A DNA stretch of 35,660 bases from Rhodospirillaceae bacterium UBA6219 (GCA_002435715.1 DISD01000075.1:396-36055), one strand, 5' to 3'; counted from the first letter of the stretch, positions 7,314 through 15,902 are shown. The notes: generated from the sequence alone by a model not told the origin. Program-made: numbers and translations.

Positions 7314-8684
7314 ATGGCTATCGAAATTCTGATGCCGGCGCTGTCGCCGACCATGACTGAAGGCAAGCTGGCCCGTTGGCTGAAGGCCGAGGGTGATGCC
7401 GTGAAGTCGGGCGACGTGCTGGCCGAAATCGAAACCGACAAGGCGACCATGGAAATGGAAGCCGTGGACGAAGGCGTGCTGGGCAAGATCATGGTCGCCG
7501 CCGGTACCGAAGGCGTTGCGGTCAACACCCCCATCGCCATCATGCTGGAAGAGGGCGAAACCGAAGCCGATCTGGCTAAGGTGATGGAGAAGGCCGGTCC
7601 GTGTTCCACCCCGGTGGCCCATAATGACGGCCCCAGCGCCGCTTTGATGGCGGCTCCGCCGCCGGTCGCTCCGGTCGCTGTGGAAAAGGAATACGACAAG
7701 TACAATCGCCAGACCGTGCGCGAAGCGTTGCGCGACGCCATGGCCGAGGAAATGCGCCGTGACGACGGCGTCTTCTTGTTGGGTGAAGAAGTGGCCCAGT
7801 ATCAGGGGGCCTATAAGGTGTCGCAGGGGCTGTTGGACGAATTCGGCGACAAGCGGGTGATCGACACCCCCATCACCGAAATGGGTTTCGCCGGTCTGGC
7901 CGTTGGCGCCGCTTTTGCTGGGCTTAAGCCCATCGTCGAGTTCATGACCATGAACTTCTCCATGCAGGCCATCGACCATGTGATCAACTCGGCGGCCAAG
8001 ACCCTTTACATGTCGGGCGGCCAGCAGCCTTGCCCCATCGTGTTCCGTGGTCCCAACGGCGCCGCTGCCCGTGTGGCCGCCCAGCATTCCCAGGATTTCG
8101 CCTCGTGGTACGCCCATTGCCCGGGTCTGAAGGTGGTCGCGCCGTGGTCGGCGGCTGACGCCAAGGGCCTGTTGAAGGCCGCTATCCGCGATCCCAATCC
8201 GGTGGTGGTGCTGGAAAACGAAATCCTCTACGGCCAGTCCTTCGACGTGCCGGAAGACCCGGATTTCATCGTTCCCATCGGCAAGGCCAAGATCGAACGT
8301 CCCGGCGAACACGTGACCATCGTCACCTATTCGCGCATGGTCGGCACCTCGCTGGAAGCCGCCGCCATGCTGGAAAAGGACGGTATCTCGGCGGAAGTGA
8401 TCAACCTGCGCAGCTTGCGCCCCATCGACATCGACAGCATCGTCGCTTCGGTGAAGAAGACCAACCGCATCGTTTCGGTGGAAGAAGGCTGGGCCTATGC
8501 CGGTATCGGCTCGGAAATCGCCGCTTTGATGATGGAGCATTGCTTCGACTGGCTGGATGCCCCCGTCATCCGCGTGTGTGGCGCCGACGTGCCCATGCCC
8601 TATGCCGCCAATCTGGAACGCCTGTATCTGCCGACCCCGGAAGGCATCGCCGATGCCGCCCGCAAAGTCTGCTACGCCAAGTAA
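7314..8684 (+). CDS. pdhB: pyruvate dehydrogenase E1 component, beta subunit, with N-terminal lipoyl domain
   Basis: The E1 beta subunit pairs with PdhA to form the E1 heterotetramer. At 456 aa it is longer than a plain E1 beta (about 325-340 aa) because residues 1-80 form a biotinyl-lipoyl domain. The lipoylation lysine is Lys43 in ETDKATME. A Pro/Ala linker (about 100-122) follows, then the E1 beta core from about 124 (VREALRDAMAEEM, GEEVAQYQGAYKVSQGL, DTPITEMGFAGLAVGAA). The extra lipoyl domain is known in alphaproteobacterial PDH. Its sequence is nearly the same as the PdhC lipoyl domain encoded 1.4 kb downstream, pointing to a domain duplication. A GGGAGACGAG ribosome-binding stretch precedes the ATG. 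The next gene starts 12 nt after the stop. Confidence 0.97.
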   Translation: MAIEILMPALSPTMTEGKLARWLKAEGDAVKSGDVLAEIETDKATMEMEAVDEGVLGKIMVAAGTEGVAVNTPIAIMLEEGETEADLAKVMEKAGPCSTPVAHNDGPSAALMAAPPPVAPVAVEKEYDKYNRQTVREALRDAMAEEMRRDDGVFLLGEEVAQYQGAYKVSQGLLDEFGDKRVIDTPITEMGFAGLAVGAAFAGLKPIVEFMTMNFSMQAIDHVINSAAKTLYMSGGQQPCPIVFRGPNGAAARVAAQHSQDFASWYAHCPGLKVVAPWSAADAKGLLKAAIRDPNPVVVLENEILYGQSFDVPEDPDFIVPIGKAKIERPGEHVTIVTYSRMVGTSLEAAAMLEKDGISAEVINLRSLRPIDIDSIVASVKKTNRIVSVEEGWAYAGIGSEIAALMMEHCFDWLDAPVIRVCGADVPMPYAANLERLYLPTPEGIADAARKVCYAK

Positions 8685-8696
8685 GGAGAGCGCGAG

Positions 8697-9977
8697 ATGC
8701 CCATCGAATTGCTGATGCCCGCGCTGTCGCCCACCATGACCGAGGGCACCCTGGCGCGCTGGCTGAAAAAGGAAGGTGACGCGGTCAAGTCGGGCGATGT
8801 CCTGTGCGAGATCGAAACCGACAAGGCCACCATGGAATTCGAAGCCGTGGACGAAGGGACCTTAGGTAAGATTCTGGTGCCCGATGGTTCCGCCGGCATC
8901 GCTGTCAACACCCCCATCGGCGTGTTGCTGGAAGAGGGCGAAGACGCTTCGGCCATTTCTGCGGCCAAGCCGGCTGCCGCTGCTCCGGCTGCTGTCGCGG
9001 CGCCTGCCGCGAGCGCTCCGGTTGCCGCTGCCGCCCCGGTGGCTTCTGCTCCGGCCGTGGCGTCGGGTGATCGTGTCTTCGCCAGCCCGCTGGCCAAGCG
9101 CATCGCCGCCAATGCCGGCGTCGATCTGAAGGCGGTCAAGGGCACTGGTCCCTATGGCCGTGTGGTCAAGGCCGACGTGGAACAGGCTATCAAGGGTGGG
9201 GTTGCCGCTTCGGCTGCTACCGCTCCCGCCGCCGCTGCTCCTGCGGCCAAGGCGGCTCCGGCTCCGGCTCCGGCTGTGGCCAATCCGTTCGAACCGGCTT
9301 TCGAGGAAATCCCCAATTCCTCCATGCGCAAGGTGATCGCTCGCCGTCTGACCGAGGCCAAGTCGACCATCCCGCATTTCTATCTGTCCATCGATTGCGA
9401 GCTGGACGCCTTGTTGAAGGTACGTTCGGACCTGAACGGTCGGTCGGATGCCTATAAGCTGTCGGTCAACGACTTCATCATCCGCGCCGTGGCGCTGGCG
9501 TTGAAGAAGGTGCCCGCCGCCAATGCGTCGTGGGGCGAGGAAGCCATCAAGCGCTATACCGACGTGGACGTGTCGGTGGCGGTGGCCACGCCCAACGGCC
9601 TGATCACCCCCATCGTGCACCATGCCGACCACAAGGGTCTGGCCGCCATTTCCAACGAGATGAAGGAACTGGCCGGCAAGGCCCGTGACGGCAAGCTGAA
9701 ACCCGAGGAATTCCAGGGCGGTGGTTTCACCATCTCTAACCTGGGCATGTTCGGTATCAAGGATTTCGCCGCCATCATCAATCCGCCCCAGGGCTGTATC
9801 CTGGCGGTGGGTGCCGGTGAACAGCGCCCCGTCGTCAAGGCCGGCGCCTTGGCCATTGCGACGGTGATGACCTGCACTTTGTCGGTCGACCACCGCGTCG
9901 TCGACGGTGCTGTGGGGGCGGAATTCCTGGCGGCTTTCAAGAAGCTGGTGGAAGACCCGTTGTCCATGCTGCTGTGA
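8697..9977 (+). CDS. pdhC: dihydrolipoamide acetyltransferase (PDH E2)
   Basis: E2 forms the core of the pyruvate dehydrogenase complex and passes the acetyl group from lipoyl-lysine to CoA. The 426-aa protein has one lipoyl domain (1-80, Lys43 in ETDKATME), an Ala/Pro linker (about 84-122) and the peripheral-subunit-binding domain that docks E1/E3 (about 126-165, FASPLAKRIAANAG and GTGPYGRVVKADV). A second Ala/Pro linker (about 170-196) leads to the catalytic acetyltransferase domain. The active-site motif DHRVVDG (about 398-404) is intact. Having one lipoyl domain in E2 and another in E1 beta shares the swinging arms between subunits. AAGGAGAG precedes the ATG. The following unrecognised gene starts 15 nt after the stop. 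Confidence 0.97.
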   Translation: MPIELLMPALSPTMTEGTLARWLKKEGDAVKSGDVLCEIETDKATMEFEAVDEGTLGKILVPDGSAGIAVNTPIGVLLEEGEDASAISAAKPAAAAPAAVAAPAASAPVAAAAPVASAPAVASGDRVFASPLAKRIAANAGVDLKAVKGTGPYGRVVKADVEQAIKGGVAASAATAPAAAAPAAKAAPAPAPAVANPFEPAFEEIPNSSMRKVIARRLTEAKSTIPHFYLSIDCELDALLKVRSDLNGRSDAYKLSVNDFIIRAVALALKKVPAANASWGEEAIKRYTDVDVSVAVATPNGLITPIVHHADHKGLAAISNEMKELAGKARDGKLKPEEFQGGGFTISNLGMFGIKDFAAIINPPQGCILAVGAGEQRPVVKAGALAIATVMTCTLSVDHRVVDGAVGAEFLAAFKKLVEDPLSMLL

Positions 9978-9992
9978 TTGGAGGGCAGGGCC

Positions 9993-10625
9993 ATGGACCG
10001 GGAACGGATCGCCCTTGCCATGCCGATGGTTCGCCTTGAATTCGAGGCGTTGAAGGATGCGTTGCGCGAGGGGCGGCTGAGTGTCGCCACCTCGGCTCTG
10101 TTCGGCTCGTGCCTGAACTGGGATCAGCAATTGCTGCGCATCTTGGCAGAAGACGACAAGGCGGCTTTGTCTTCGCGTGACCCACTGACCCGGTTCTTCG
10201 TCACCCGCACGCGGGGGGCGCCGGCCGGGGGGGATTTCAGCACTTTGCCTGCCGGGTCGGCGTTTCTGATGGCTCTGACCGCTTTTTCCGTCCTGGATGT
10301 GCTGATGGATGAATTGTCCATCGGCGACCATCTGGGCCTGGACGAAGAAGGCAATTGGCAGCTTGCCACCCTGCTGGCCGGGCAAAGCGATGGCTCGCGT
10401 ATCAGTGTGGACAGCAAGGGATCAGGGCGCTGCCGCTTTGATCTGATGGTGGTGTACCGCAACAAGGCCCAGGCCTTGGACCGTTTCATCGCCGAAGAAT
10501 TCGACAATGATTTCGATCGGTTCCTGTGGCGCTACGTGGCTGATCACGACCTGGATTTCGACATGGATCAGGCTTGGCGCCCAAGTGCTGGCAAGGGGGG
10601 GAAGAATGCGCATCCGTGTGCGTGA
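9993..10625 (+). CDS. unrecognised protein in the PDH operon (210 aa)
   Basis: I do not recognise a family. The start at 9993 (MDRERIALAMPMVRLEFEALK) has GGAGG 8 nt upstream; a TTG five codons earlier overlaps that site and is less likely. The protein is predicted soluble, with no signal peptide or membrane segment. The N-terminal half looks helical. A hydrophobic helix at about 85-105 (SAFLMALTAFSVLDVLMDEL) is followed by an acidic C-terminal part (FDNDFDRFLWRYVADHDLDFDMD). Codon use resembles its neighbours, so it looks long resident. It is packed between pdhC (15 nt) and the next gene (20-nt overlap), upstream of lpdA. A role tied to the PDH complex, such as assembly or regulation, is suggested only by this position. 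Confidence 0.72.
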   Translation: MDRERIALAMPMVRLEFEALKDALREGRLSVATSALFGSCLNWDQQLLRILAEDDKAALSSRDPLTRFFVTRTRGAPAGGDFSTLPAGSAFLMALTAFSVLDVLMDELSIGDHLGLDEEGNWQLATLLAGQSDGSRISVDSKGSGRCRFDLMVVYRNKAQALDRFIAEEFDNDFDRFLWRYVADHDLDFDMDQAWRPSAGKGGKNAHPCA

Positions 10626-11073
10626 ACTGGACCGGCCCCTGGCCGGATTCGAAAGAGCGACGTGTCGGCCGGCGGCGGCGGAATCCCAGGCTGCTGCCGG
10701 TCTGATCGACATGATCGGCGGCTCTGCCCTGTTCGGCGAGCATTTGCTGCTGCCGGAAGAACAGGAAAAATGCTATCGCGCCATCAGTGATCTGCGCCGG
10801 CTGATTGGCGACACACGGCATCTGATCGGCGAGGATTGCGTCAGCGACGAAACGCTTTTGGCCATGCGGGCCGCCTGCCGCCGTTACCTGGATGCTGCCG
10901 AGGATTGGGACCGCAAAGCCGGTCGCCGCCATGCCATGCCCAGCTATCGTTTCTATCAATTGCTGGGCGCCTTTCGCGATGTCATGGGCATCTATCTGTG
11001 GCGTTTGGCCGATCTGCACGATTTGGACGTCGACGGCCGTCTGGCGTCGTTTTTTCCCGCCGCCCGTGACTGA
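10606..11073 (+). CDS. unrecognised helical protein in the PDH operon (155 aa)
   Basis: No family is recognised. The start at 10606 (MRIRVRELDRPLAGFE) is preceded by a G-rich ribosome-binding stretch and lies inside the end of the previous gene (20-nt overlap), which implies translational coupling. The product is short, charged and predicted mostly alpha-helical, with no membrane segment. A run from about residue 45 to 135 (PEEQEKCYRAISDLRRLIG, AACRRYLDAAEDWDRKAG, YRFYQLLGAFRDVMGIYLW) has the spacing of three or four amphipathic helices. It ends 39 nt before lpdA. With the gene before it, it forms a coupled pair of unknowns between E2 and E3 of pyruvate dehydrogenase. The pair may act together. 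Confidence 0.72.
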   Translation: MRIRVRELDRPLAGFERATCRPAAAESQAAAGLIDMIGGSALFGEHLLLPEEQEKCYRAISDLRRLIGDTRHLIGEDCVSDETLLAMRAACRRYLDAAEDWDRKAGRRHAMPSYRFYQLLGAFRDVMGIYLWRLADLHDLDVDGRLASFFPAARD

Positions 11074-11112
11074 AACCGGGCCCGTTCACTGATTTTAGGG
11101 TGGAGACAACAT

Positions 11113-12507
11113 ATGTCCGACAACACTTTCGACGTGGTGGTCATCGGCGGCGGTCCCGGCGGTTACGTGGCCGCCATCCGCGCCGCTCAACTGGGCATGA
11201 AGACCGGCCTGGTGGAACGCGAGCATCTGGGCGGTATCTGCCTGAATTGGGGCTGCATTCCCACCAAGGCGCTGCTGCGTTCGGCCGACATCTACCGGAC
11301 CATGCAGCATGCCGCGTCCTATGGCCTGTCGGCGCCGGGTGCCAGCTTCGACCTGGCCGCCATCGTCAAGCGGTCGCGTGGCGTGTCGGCCCAGTTGTCG
11401 GCGGGCGTCAAGGGGCTGTTGAAGAAGAACAAGGTCACCGTGTTCGACGGCCATGGCAAGCTGGCTGGTCAAGGCAAGGTTGCGGTGGAAGGCAAGGACA
11501 ACACCACGCTTGCGGCCAAGCACATCATCCTGGCCACCGGCGGCCGCGCCCGTGTGGTGCCCGGTCTGGAACCCGACGGCAAGTTCGTCTGGACCTACAA
11601 GGAAGCTTTGGTCCCCGAATCCATGCCGAAATCGCTGCTGGTCATCGGTTCGGGCGCTATCGGTATCGAATTCGCCAGCTTCTTCAACGCGCTCGGCGCC
11701 CAGGTCACCGTGGTCGAGATGATGGACCGCGTCATGCCGGTGGAAGACGAAGAAATCAGCGCCTTGGCCCGTAAGCAGTTCGAAAAGCAGGGCATGCGCA
11801 TTCTGACCAGCGCCACCGTCAAGGGCCTGAAGAAGTCGGCGAATAATGTGGCCGTGCAGGTGGAAGTGGGCGGCAAGGTCGAAGAAATCGTTGTCGATCG
11901 GGTGATTTCCGCCGTCGGTGTCGTCGCCAATATCGAAAACATCGGCCTGGAAGGCACCAAGATCAAGGTCGAGAAGGGCCATGTGGTCACCAACAAGTGG
12001 TGCGAAACCGACGAACCGGGCGTCTATGCCATCGGCGATCTGACCGCGCCGCCGTGGTTGGCCCACAAGGCCAGCCATGAAGGGGTGATCTGCGTCGAAA
12101 AGATTGCCGGCATCAAGGATGTGCACCCCTTGGAAAATTCCAAGATTCCGGGCTGTACCTATTGCCACCCGCAGGTGGCCAGCGTCGGTTATTCGGAAAA
12201 GAAGGCCATCGAAAAGGGCTATCAGGTCAAGGTCGGCCGTTTCCCCTTCATCGGCAACGGTAAAGCCATTGCCTTGGGCGAACCGGAAGGCTTGATCAAG
12301 ACGGTGTTCGACGCCAAGACCGGTGAATTGCTGGGGGCCCACATGATCGGTGCCGAAGTCACCGAAATGATCCAGGGCTATACCATCGCCAAGACCTTGG
12401 AAACCACCGAAGCGGAACTGATGCATACCGTCTTCCCGCATCCGACGCTGTCGGAAATGATGCACGAGGCGGTGCTGTCCGCTTATGGCCGGGCTATCCA
12501 TTTCTAG
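11113..12507 (+). CDS. lpdA: dihydrolipoamide dehydrogenase (E3)
   Basis: E3 re-oxidises the dihydrolipoyl groups of E2 with NAD+, using FAD and a redox-active disulfide. The 464-aa product is of normal length. It shows the FAD-binding GGGPGGYVAA (residues 12-21), the disulfide motif GGICLNWGCIPTK (Cys43 and Cys48), the NAD-binding GSGAIGIEFA, the second FAD motif YAIGDLTAPPWLAHKASHEG, and the C-terminal HTVFPHPTLSEMMHEAV with the catalytic His-Glu pair. GGAGA precedes the ATG. Being in the pdh operon it is most likely the PDH-dedicated E3; a separate copy may serve 2-oxoglutarate dehydrogenase elsewhere. A hairpin lies just after the stop (12525-12558). Confidence 0.97.
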   Translation: MSDNTFDVVVIGGGPGGYVAAIRAAQLGMKTGLVEREHLGGICLNWGCIPTKALLRSADIYRTMQHAASYGLSAPGASFDLAAIVKRSRGVSAQLSAGVKGLLKKNKVTVFDGHGKLAGQGKVAVEGKDNTTLAAKHIILATGGRARVVPGLEPDGKFVWTYKEALVPESMPKSLLVIGSGAIGIEFASFFNALGAQVTVVEMMDRVMPVEDEEISALARKQFEKQGMRILTSATVKGLKKSANNVAVQVEVGGKVEEIVVDRVISAVGVVANIENIGLEGTKIKVEKGHVVTNKWCETDEPGVYAIGDLTAPPWLAHKASHEGVICVEKIAGIKDVHPLENSKIPGCTYCHPQVASVGYSEKKAIEKGYQVKVGRFPFIGNGKAIALGEPEGLIKTVFDAKTGELLGAHMIGAEVTEMIQGYTIAKTLETTEAELMHTVFPHPTLSEMMHEAVLSAYGRAIHF

Positions 12508-12524
12508 TCCTGGTCGTTACCTTG

Positions 12525-12558
12525 GGCTTCGTCGCGGCGAATACGCGGTGACGAAGCC
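12525..12558 (+). other. hairpin between lpdA and the HD-GYP gene
   Basis: A perfect 9-bp inverted repeat GGCTTCGTC (12525-12533) and GACGAAGCC (12550-12558) has a 16-nt GC-rich loop. It ends 3 nt before the AAGGG ribosome-binding stretch of the next gene and has no following T tract. It could weaken read-through from the pdh operon, stabilise the lpdA 3' end, or affect translation of the downstream gene. The structure is seen; the function is not known. Confidence 0.45.
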
Positions 12559-12570
12559 AGCAAGGGATGC

Positions 12571-14460
12571 ATGCTGATGAATGCGAATGCCGTGCAGATG
12601 GGCTGGGGGGCCTCGATCCGGGTTTGGGTTTTTGGTTCCCTGCTGGTGCTTTGCGTGGGCATCGCCGGGGCCATCGCCTTCATCCAGTACGAACTCAATC
12701 TGCGCAAGCACGACTACCAGATTTTAAATCTGGCCGGTCAGATGCGGGTTCTGGCCGTCGAGATGCAGCGGCAGAGCAATGAAATTCTGGCGGGTGGCGG
12801 CCTGAGCCTGGGGGGCGCCATCGATCGCGAACTCAGTCTGTTCGATCGTGACATCGCCGATAAGACCCAGCTTTACGATCAGATCATCACCGGTTTCCAT
12901 GACCGCGAACTCCCCGCTGATTTGATCGGCCGCGACGAGCCCTTGCGCTGTAACTGGGATCATCAATCCACCACGCAACTGGACGTTTCCGTGGCCACTT
13001 GGCGCGGCTTTCGCGACGGACTGGCCCAGGCGGCGGGGGGCAATCCATTGCGTCCCAACAGCTTGAACGTGGCCGCTTATCTGGCCGCCAACGGCCATGA
13101 ATTAGTGGCTTCCACCGAGAATTTGACCAAGGCTTTCCAGAACATGATGGAAGGCAAGCTGTTGTTGATCCGCCTTTTGGTCTTGGGAATGGCGGCTGGG
13201 GTGATCGTTGCGGCCTTGGGGCTGGCTTTCCTGCTGCAACGCGGTGTGCTGCGCCCCTTGGACATCACCGTCGCCGCCTTTCGCCGGGTCGCCGCCGGTG
13301 ATCTGGGCTTTCAGGTGCCGGTTGCCCACAGCCGGGAAATCGGCGGCATGACGCGAGCTTTCAACAATCTGTCCAGCCGGCTGCAAGGCATGTTCCGGCT
13401 GACCGAACGGATCAGTCAGGGCGCCGACGCCGATGAGACCCTGGCCTTCATCCACGAAGAGTTCAGCCATTTCCTACCGGTGGACTTTTTGGCTTTGCTG
13501 GTTGCGGCGCCCGATCGCAGCCGTTTCGTCGTCGAACGTGTGCACGGCAAGATGCTGAGCAAGCCCCTGGGCCAGCTCTCTGACCCTATTTTAGAAGCGG
13601 TCTGTCACAGTCGGCAGCCCCGGGTGTTGTCGCTGCATTCCCATGACAGCGGCTTGGCCGCTTTGTTGCGGCAATTCGGGCTGCACACCGTCTTGTTGTT
13701 GCCTCTGTCCTCGGTCCGCGACGGTGGGGCGCTGTTGTTGGTGGGATCGGACCATGCCAAGGCCTATGGTGTGGACGAGAAGCGTTTCCTGCATTCCATC
13801 GCTGCCCATGTGGACAGCGTGTTGTCGCGCACCTTGGTGATGGACAGTCTGATCGTTGCTGCCGTGGAAGGCTTGGCCAAGCTGGCGGAAAGCCGCGATC
13901 CGGAAACCGGTAACCATCTGGTGCGCATGAGCCTGTATTCGGCCCTGCTGGCGGAAGAGATGACCGGTGATACCCATTACGCCCGCGACATCCATCGGTT
14001 CGCCCCCATGCACGATATCGGCAAGGTGGGCATCGCCGATTCGGTTCTGTTGAAGCCTGGGCGGTTGGATGACGACGAACGGCGCGAGATGTGCCGCCAT
14101 CCGCTGATCGGCGGCGAGGTTCTGCGCCTGAGCGAGGAACGCATGGCGGAGGAGGGGCGGTCGGTGTTCCGTCTGGGCATTGAAATCGCCGAGGCCCATC
14201 ACGAAAAATGGGATGGCAGCGGCTATCCCCATGGCCTGCAGGGCACCGACATTCCGTTGTCGGCCCGCATCGTGGCGGTGGCCGACGTCTTCGACGCATT
14301 GACCTCGAAGCGTCCCTATAAGGAAGCCTGGAGCATCGACCGTGCCCTGGAAACCCTGCGCAAGGACGCGGGTAGCCATTTCGACCCCGATGTGGTTGCC
14401 GCTTTTGAACGAATTTTGCCCAAGGTGTTGGAAGTTCATTCCCGCCTTGCCCACCACTAG
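12571..14460 (+). CDS. membrane sensor HD-GYP phosphodiesterase (sensor-HAMP-GAF-HD-GYP)
   Basis: A predicted c-di-GMP phosphodiesterase. Domain order in 629 aa: TM1 (about 16-40); a periplasmic helical sensor (41-196) beginning ILNLAGQMRVLAVEMQRQS, which resembles the PilJ/NarX-type N-terminal motif; TM2 (about 197-222); HAMP (about 223-275); a GAF-like domain (about 280-420); and HD-GYP (about 425-615). Catalytic elements are intact: HD at 481-482 in MHDIGKVGI, HH at 543-544, DGSGYP with GYP at 551-553, and ADVFDALTSKRPYK. The start is at 12571, or possibly 12577 (third codon, ATG), which is better spaced from AAGGG. The gene sits between lpdA and lipA, which are usually closer together. 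Together with the PilZ-domain chemoreceptor in the window it indicates active c-di-GMP signalling. Its input signal is unknown. Confidence 0.9.
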   Translation: MLMNANAVQMGWGASIRVWVFGSLLVLCVGIAGAIAFIQYELNLRKHDYQILNLAGQMRVLAVEMQRQSNEILAGGGLSLGGAIDRELSLFDRDIADKTQLYDQIITGFHDRELPADLIGRDEPLRCNWDHQSTTQLDVSVATWRGFRDGLAQAAGGNPLRPNSLNVAAYLAANGHELVASTENLTKAFQNMMEGKLLLIRLLVLGMAAGVIVAALGLAFLLQRGVLRPLDITVAAFRRVAAGDLGFQVPVAHSREIGGMTRAFNNLSSRLQGMFRLTERISQGADADETLAFIHEEFSHFLPVDFLALLVAAPDRSRFVVERVHGKMLSKPLGQLSDPILEAVCHSRQPRVLSLHSHDSGLAALLRQFGLHTVLLLPLSSVRDGGALLLVGSDHAKAYGVDEKRFLHSIAAHVDSVLSRTLVMDSLIVAAVEGLAKLAESRDPETGNHLVRMSLYSALLAEEMTGDTHYARDIHRFAPMHDIGKVGIADSVLLKPGRLDDDERREMCRHPLIGGEVLRLSEERMAEEGRSVFRLGIEIAEAHHEKWDGSGYPHGLQGTDIPLSARIVAVADVFDALTSKRPYKEAWSIDRALETLRKDAGSHFDPDVVAAFERILPKVLEVHSRLAHH

Positions 14461-14502
14461 ATTTACTTGACCAACGCCATCCTTGTGGACGATACCCAAG
14501 CC

Positions 14503-15450
14503 ATGACCGACAAGCCCGTTCTCCGCCATCCCGAAAAGGCCCGCCGTCCCGACCAGGTCTCGCCCAAAAAGCCGGACTGGATCAGGGTCAAGGCCCCCAC
14601 CTCGGCCGAAGCCGCCGAGGTGCGTAAACTGATGCGTGACAAGAACCTGCACACCGTGTGTGAGGAAGCGGCCTGTCCCAATATCGGCGAATGCTGGAAG
14701 CACAAGCACGCGACCTTCATGATTTTGGGCGACACCTGCACCCGGGCCTGCGCCTTCTGCAATGTGAAAACCGGCAACCCTAAGGGTGCAGTGGATTTCG
14801 CTGAGCCGGAGAATCTGGCCGAATCGGTGGCCTCCATGGGCTTGCGCCACGTGGTCATCACCTCGGTGGACCGTGACGACATGGAAGATGGCGGCGCTTT
14901 CCAGTTCGTCGGCTGCATCGAACGCATCCGCGCCACCAGCCCCGAATGTACCATCGAAGTGCTGACCCCGGACTTCCGCGACAAAGCCGGTTCCATCGTC
15001 GCCGTCGCCAAGGCGCGGCCTGACGTGTTCAACCACAATCTGGAAACCGTGCCGCGGCTTTATCCGACCATCCGCCCTGGGGCGCGTTACTTCCATTCGC
15101 TGCGCCTGTTGCAGATGGTCAAGGAAGTGGACCCGACCATCTTCACCAAGTCGGGCATCATGGTGGGCCTGGGCGAGACCCGCGCCGAAGTCTTGCAGGT
15201 GATGGACGACATGCGTTCCGCCGGCGTCGATTTCATCACCATCGGCCAATATCTGCAGCCGACGCTCAAGCATGTGGCCGTCGATCGCTTCGTCACCCCG
15301 GAAGAATTCGACGATTACCGGAGTGTCGCCAAGAACAAGGGCTTCCTGATGGTGGCGGCGACGCCGCTGACCCGTTCGTCGCACCATGCTGATCGTGATT
15401 TCGAAGAATTGCGCAAAGCCCGTGCCGCCGCCCAAAGTGCGGCGGAATAG
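14503..15450 (+). CDS. lipA: lipoyl synthase
   Basis: Lipoyl synthase is a radical-SAM enzyme that inserts two sulfurs into octanoyl groups on lipoyl domains, here those of PdhB and PdhC just upstream. I chose the ATG at 14503 (MTDKPVLRHPEKARRPDQ), giving 315 aa. A TTG at 14467 would add 12 residues, and neither start has a strong ribosome-binding site. Both iron-sulfur clusters can be assigned: the auxiliary cluster in CX4CX5C at Cys53, Cys58 and Cys64, and the radical-SAM cluster in CX3CX2C at Cys79, Cys83 and Cys86 (CTRACAFC). Other blocks are DRDDMEDGG, FNHNLETVPRLY and MVGLGET. It ends 8 nt before the Coq10-like gene, a common alphaproteobacterial pairing. Confidence 0.96.
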   Translation: MTDKPVLRHPEKARRPDQVSPKKPDWIRVKAPTSAEAAEVRKLMRDKNLHTVCEEAACPNIGECWKHKHATFMILGDTCTRACAFCNVKTGNPKGAVDFAEPENLAESVASMGLRHVVITSVDRDDMEDGGAFQFVGCIERIRATSPECTIEVLTPDFRDKAGSIVAVAKARPDVFNHNLETVPRLYPTIRPGARYFHSLRLLQMVKEVDPTIFTKSGIMVGLGETRAEVLQVMDDMRSAGVDFITIGQYLQPTLKHVAVDRFVTPEEFDDYRSVAKNKGFLMVAATPLTRSSHHADRDFEELRKARAAAQSAAE

Positions 15451-15458
15451 GGACCAGC

Positions 15459-15902
15459 ATGCCGACACACGCGGAAAAGCGCCCGCTTCCCTATACGGTT
15501 GACCAATTGTTCGATCTGGTCGCCGATGTGGAAAAGTACCCGGAATTCCTGCCGTGGTGCGTTGGTGCGCGTATCCGTAAGCGGGACGGCGACGTGTTCT
15601 TCGCCGATCTGGTCATCGGCTTCAAGATGATCCGCGAACGCTATACGTCCAAGGTCACCTTGGACCGTGACGCCAAGCGTATCGACGTGGTCTATACCGA
15701 GGGGCCGTTCCAGTATCTGAACAACCATTGGGCCTTTGTTCCCAATGAGGACGGCACCACCACCATCGACTTCTTCGTGGATTTCGAATTCAAGTCGAAG
15801 ATCTTGCAAAAAGTCATCGGCACGTTGTTCAACGAAGCGGTGAAGCTAATGGTTGGCGCCTTCGAAAAGCGCGCCAACCAGCTTCACGGGATCAAGAAAT
15901 AA
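15459..15902 (+). CDS. Coq10/RatA-family START-domain protein
   Basis: A 147-aa single-domain protein of the polyketide cyclase/START superfamily, subgroup Coq10/RatA. Coq10 proteins bind ubiquinone and support its use in respiration; the E. coli homologue RatA has been described as a ribosome-association toxin. Given the alphaproteobacterial host and the position after lipA, the Coq10 role is more likely. Seen: the N-terminal LPYTVDQLFDLVADVEKYPEFLPWC, typical of this subgroup, the central GPFQYLNNHWAF, and the C-terminal helix NEAVKLMVGAFEKRANQL. No signal peptide. The TAA stop (15900-15902) directly abuts the stop of tldD on the other strand (15903-15905), so transcription of the two must collide or be ended inside the genes. 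Confidence 0.9.
   Translation: MPTHAEKRPLPYTVDQLFDLVADVEKYPEFLPWCVGARIRKRDGDVFFADLVIGFKMIRERYTSKVTLDRDAKRIDVVYTEGPFQYLNNHWAFVPNEDGTTTIDFFVDFEFKSKILQKVIGTLFNEAVKLMVGAFEKRANQLHGIKK

Noticed and set aside
6267..8540. Long open frame on the minus strand (about 757 codons) across pdhA and pdhB
   Set aside because: It is antisense to two certain genes, rich in His, Gly, Asp and Gln as expected from the mirror frame of GC-rich coding DNA, and has no recognisable domain.
13591..15468. Open frame of 625 codons on the minus strand across the HD-GYP gene and lipA
   Set aside because: The opposite strand encodes proteins with intact catalytic motifs; this frame shows none.
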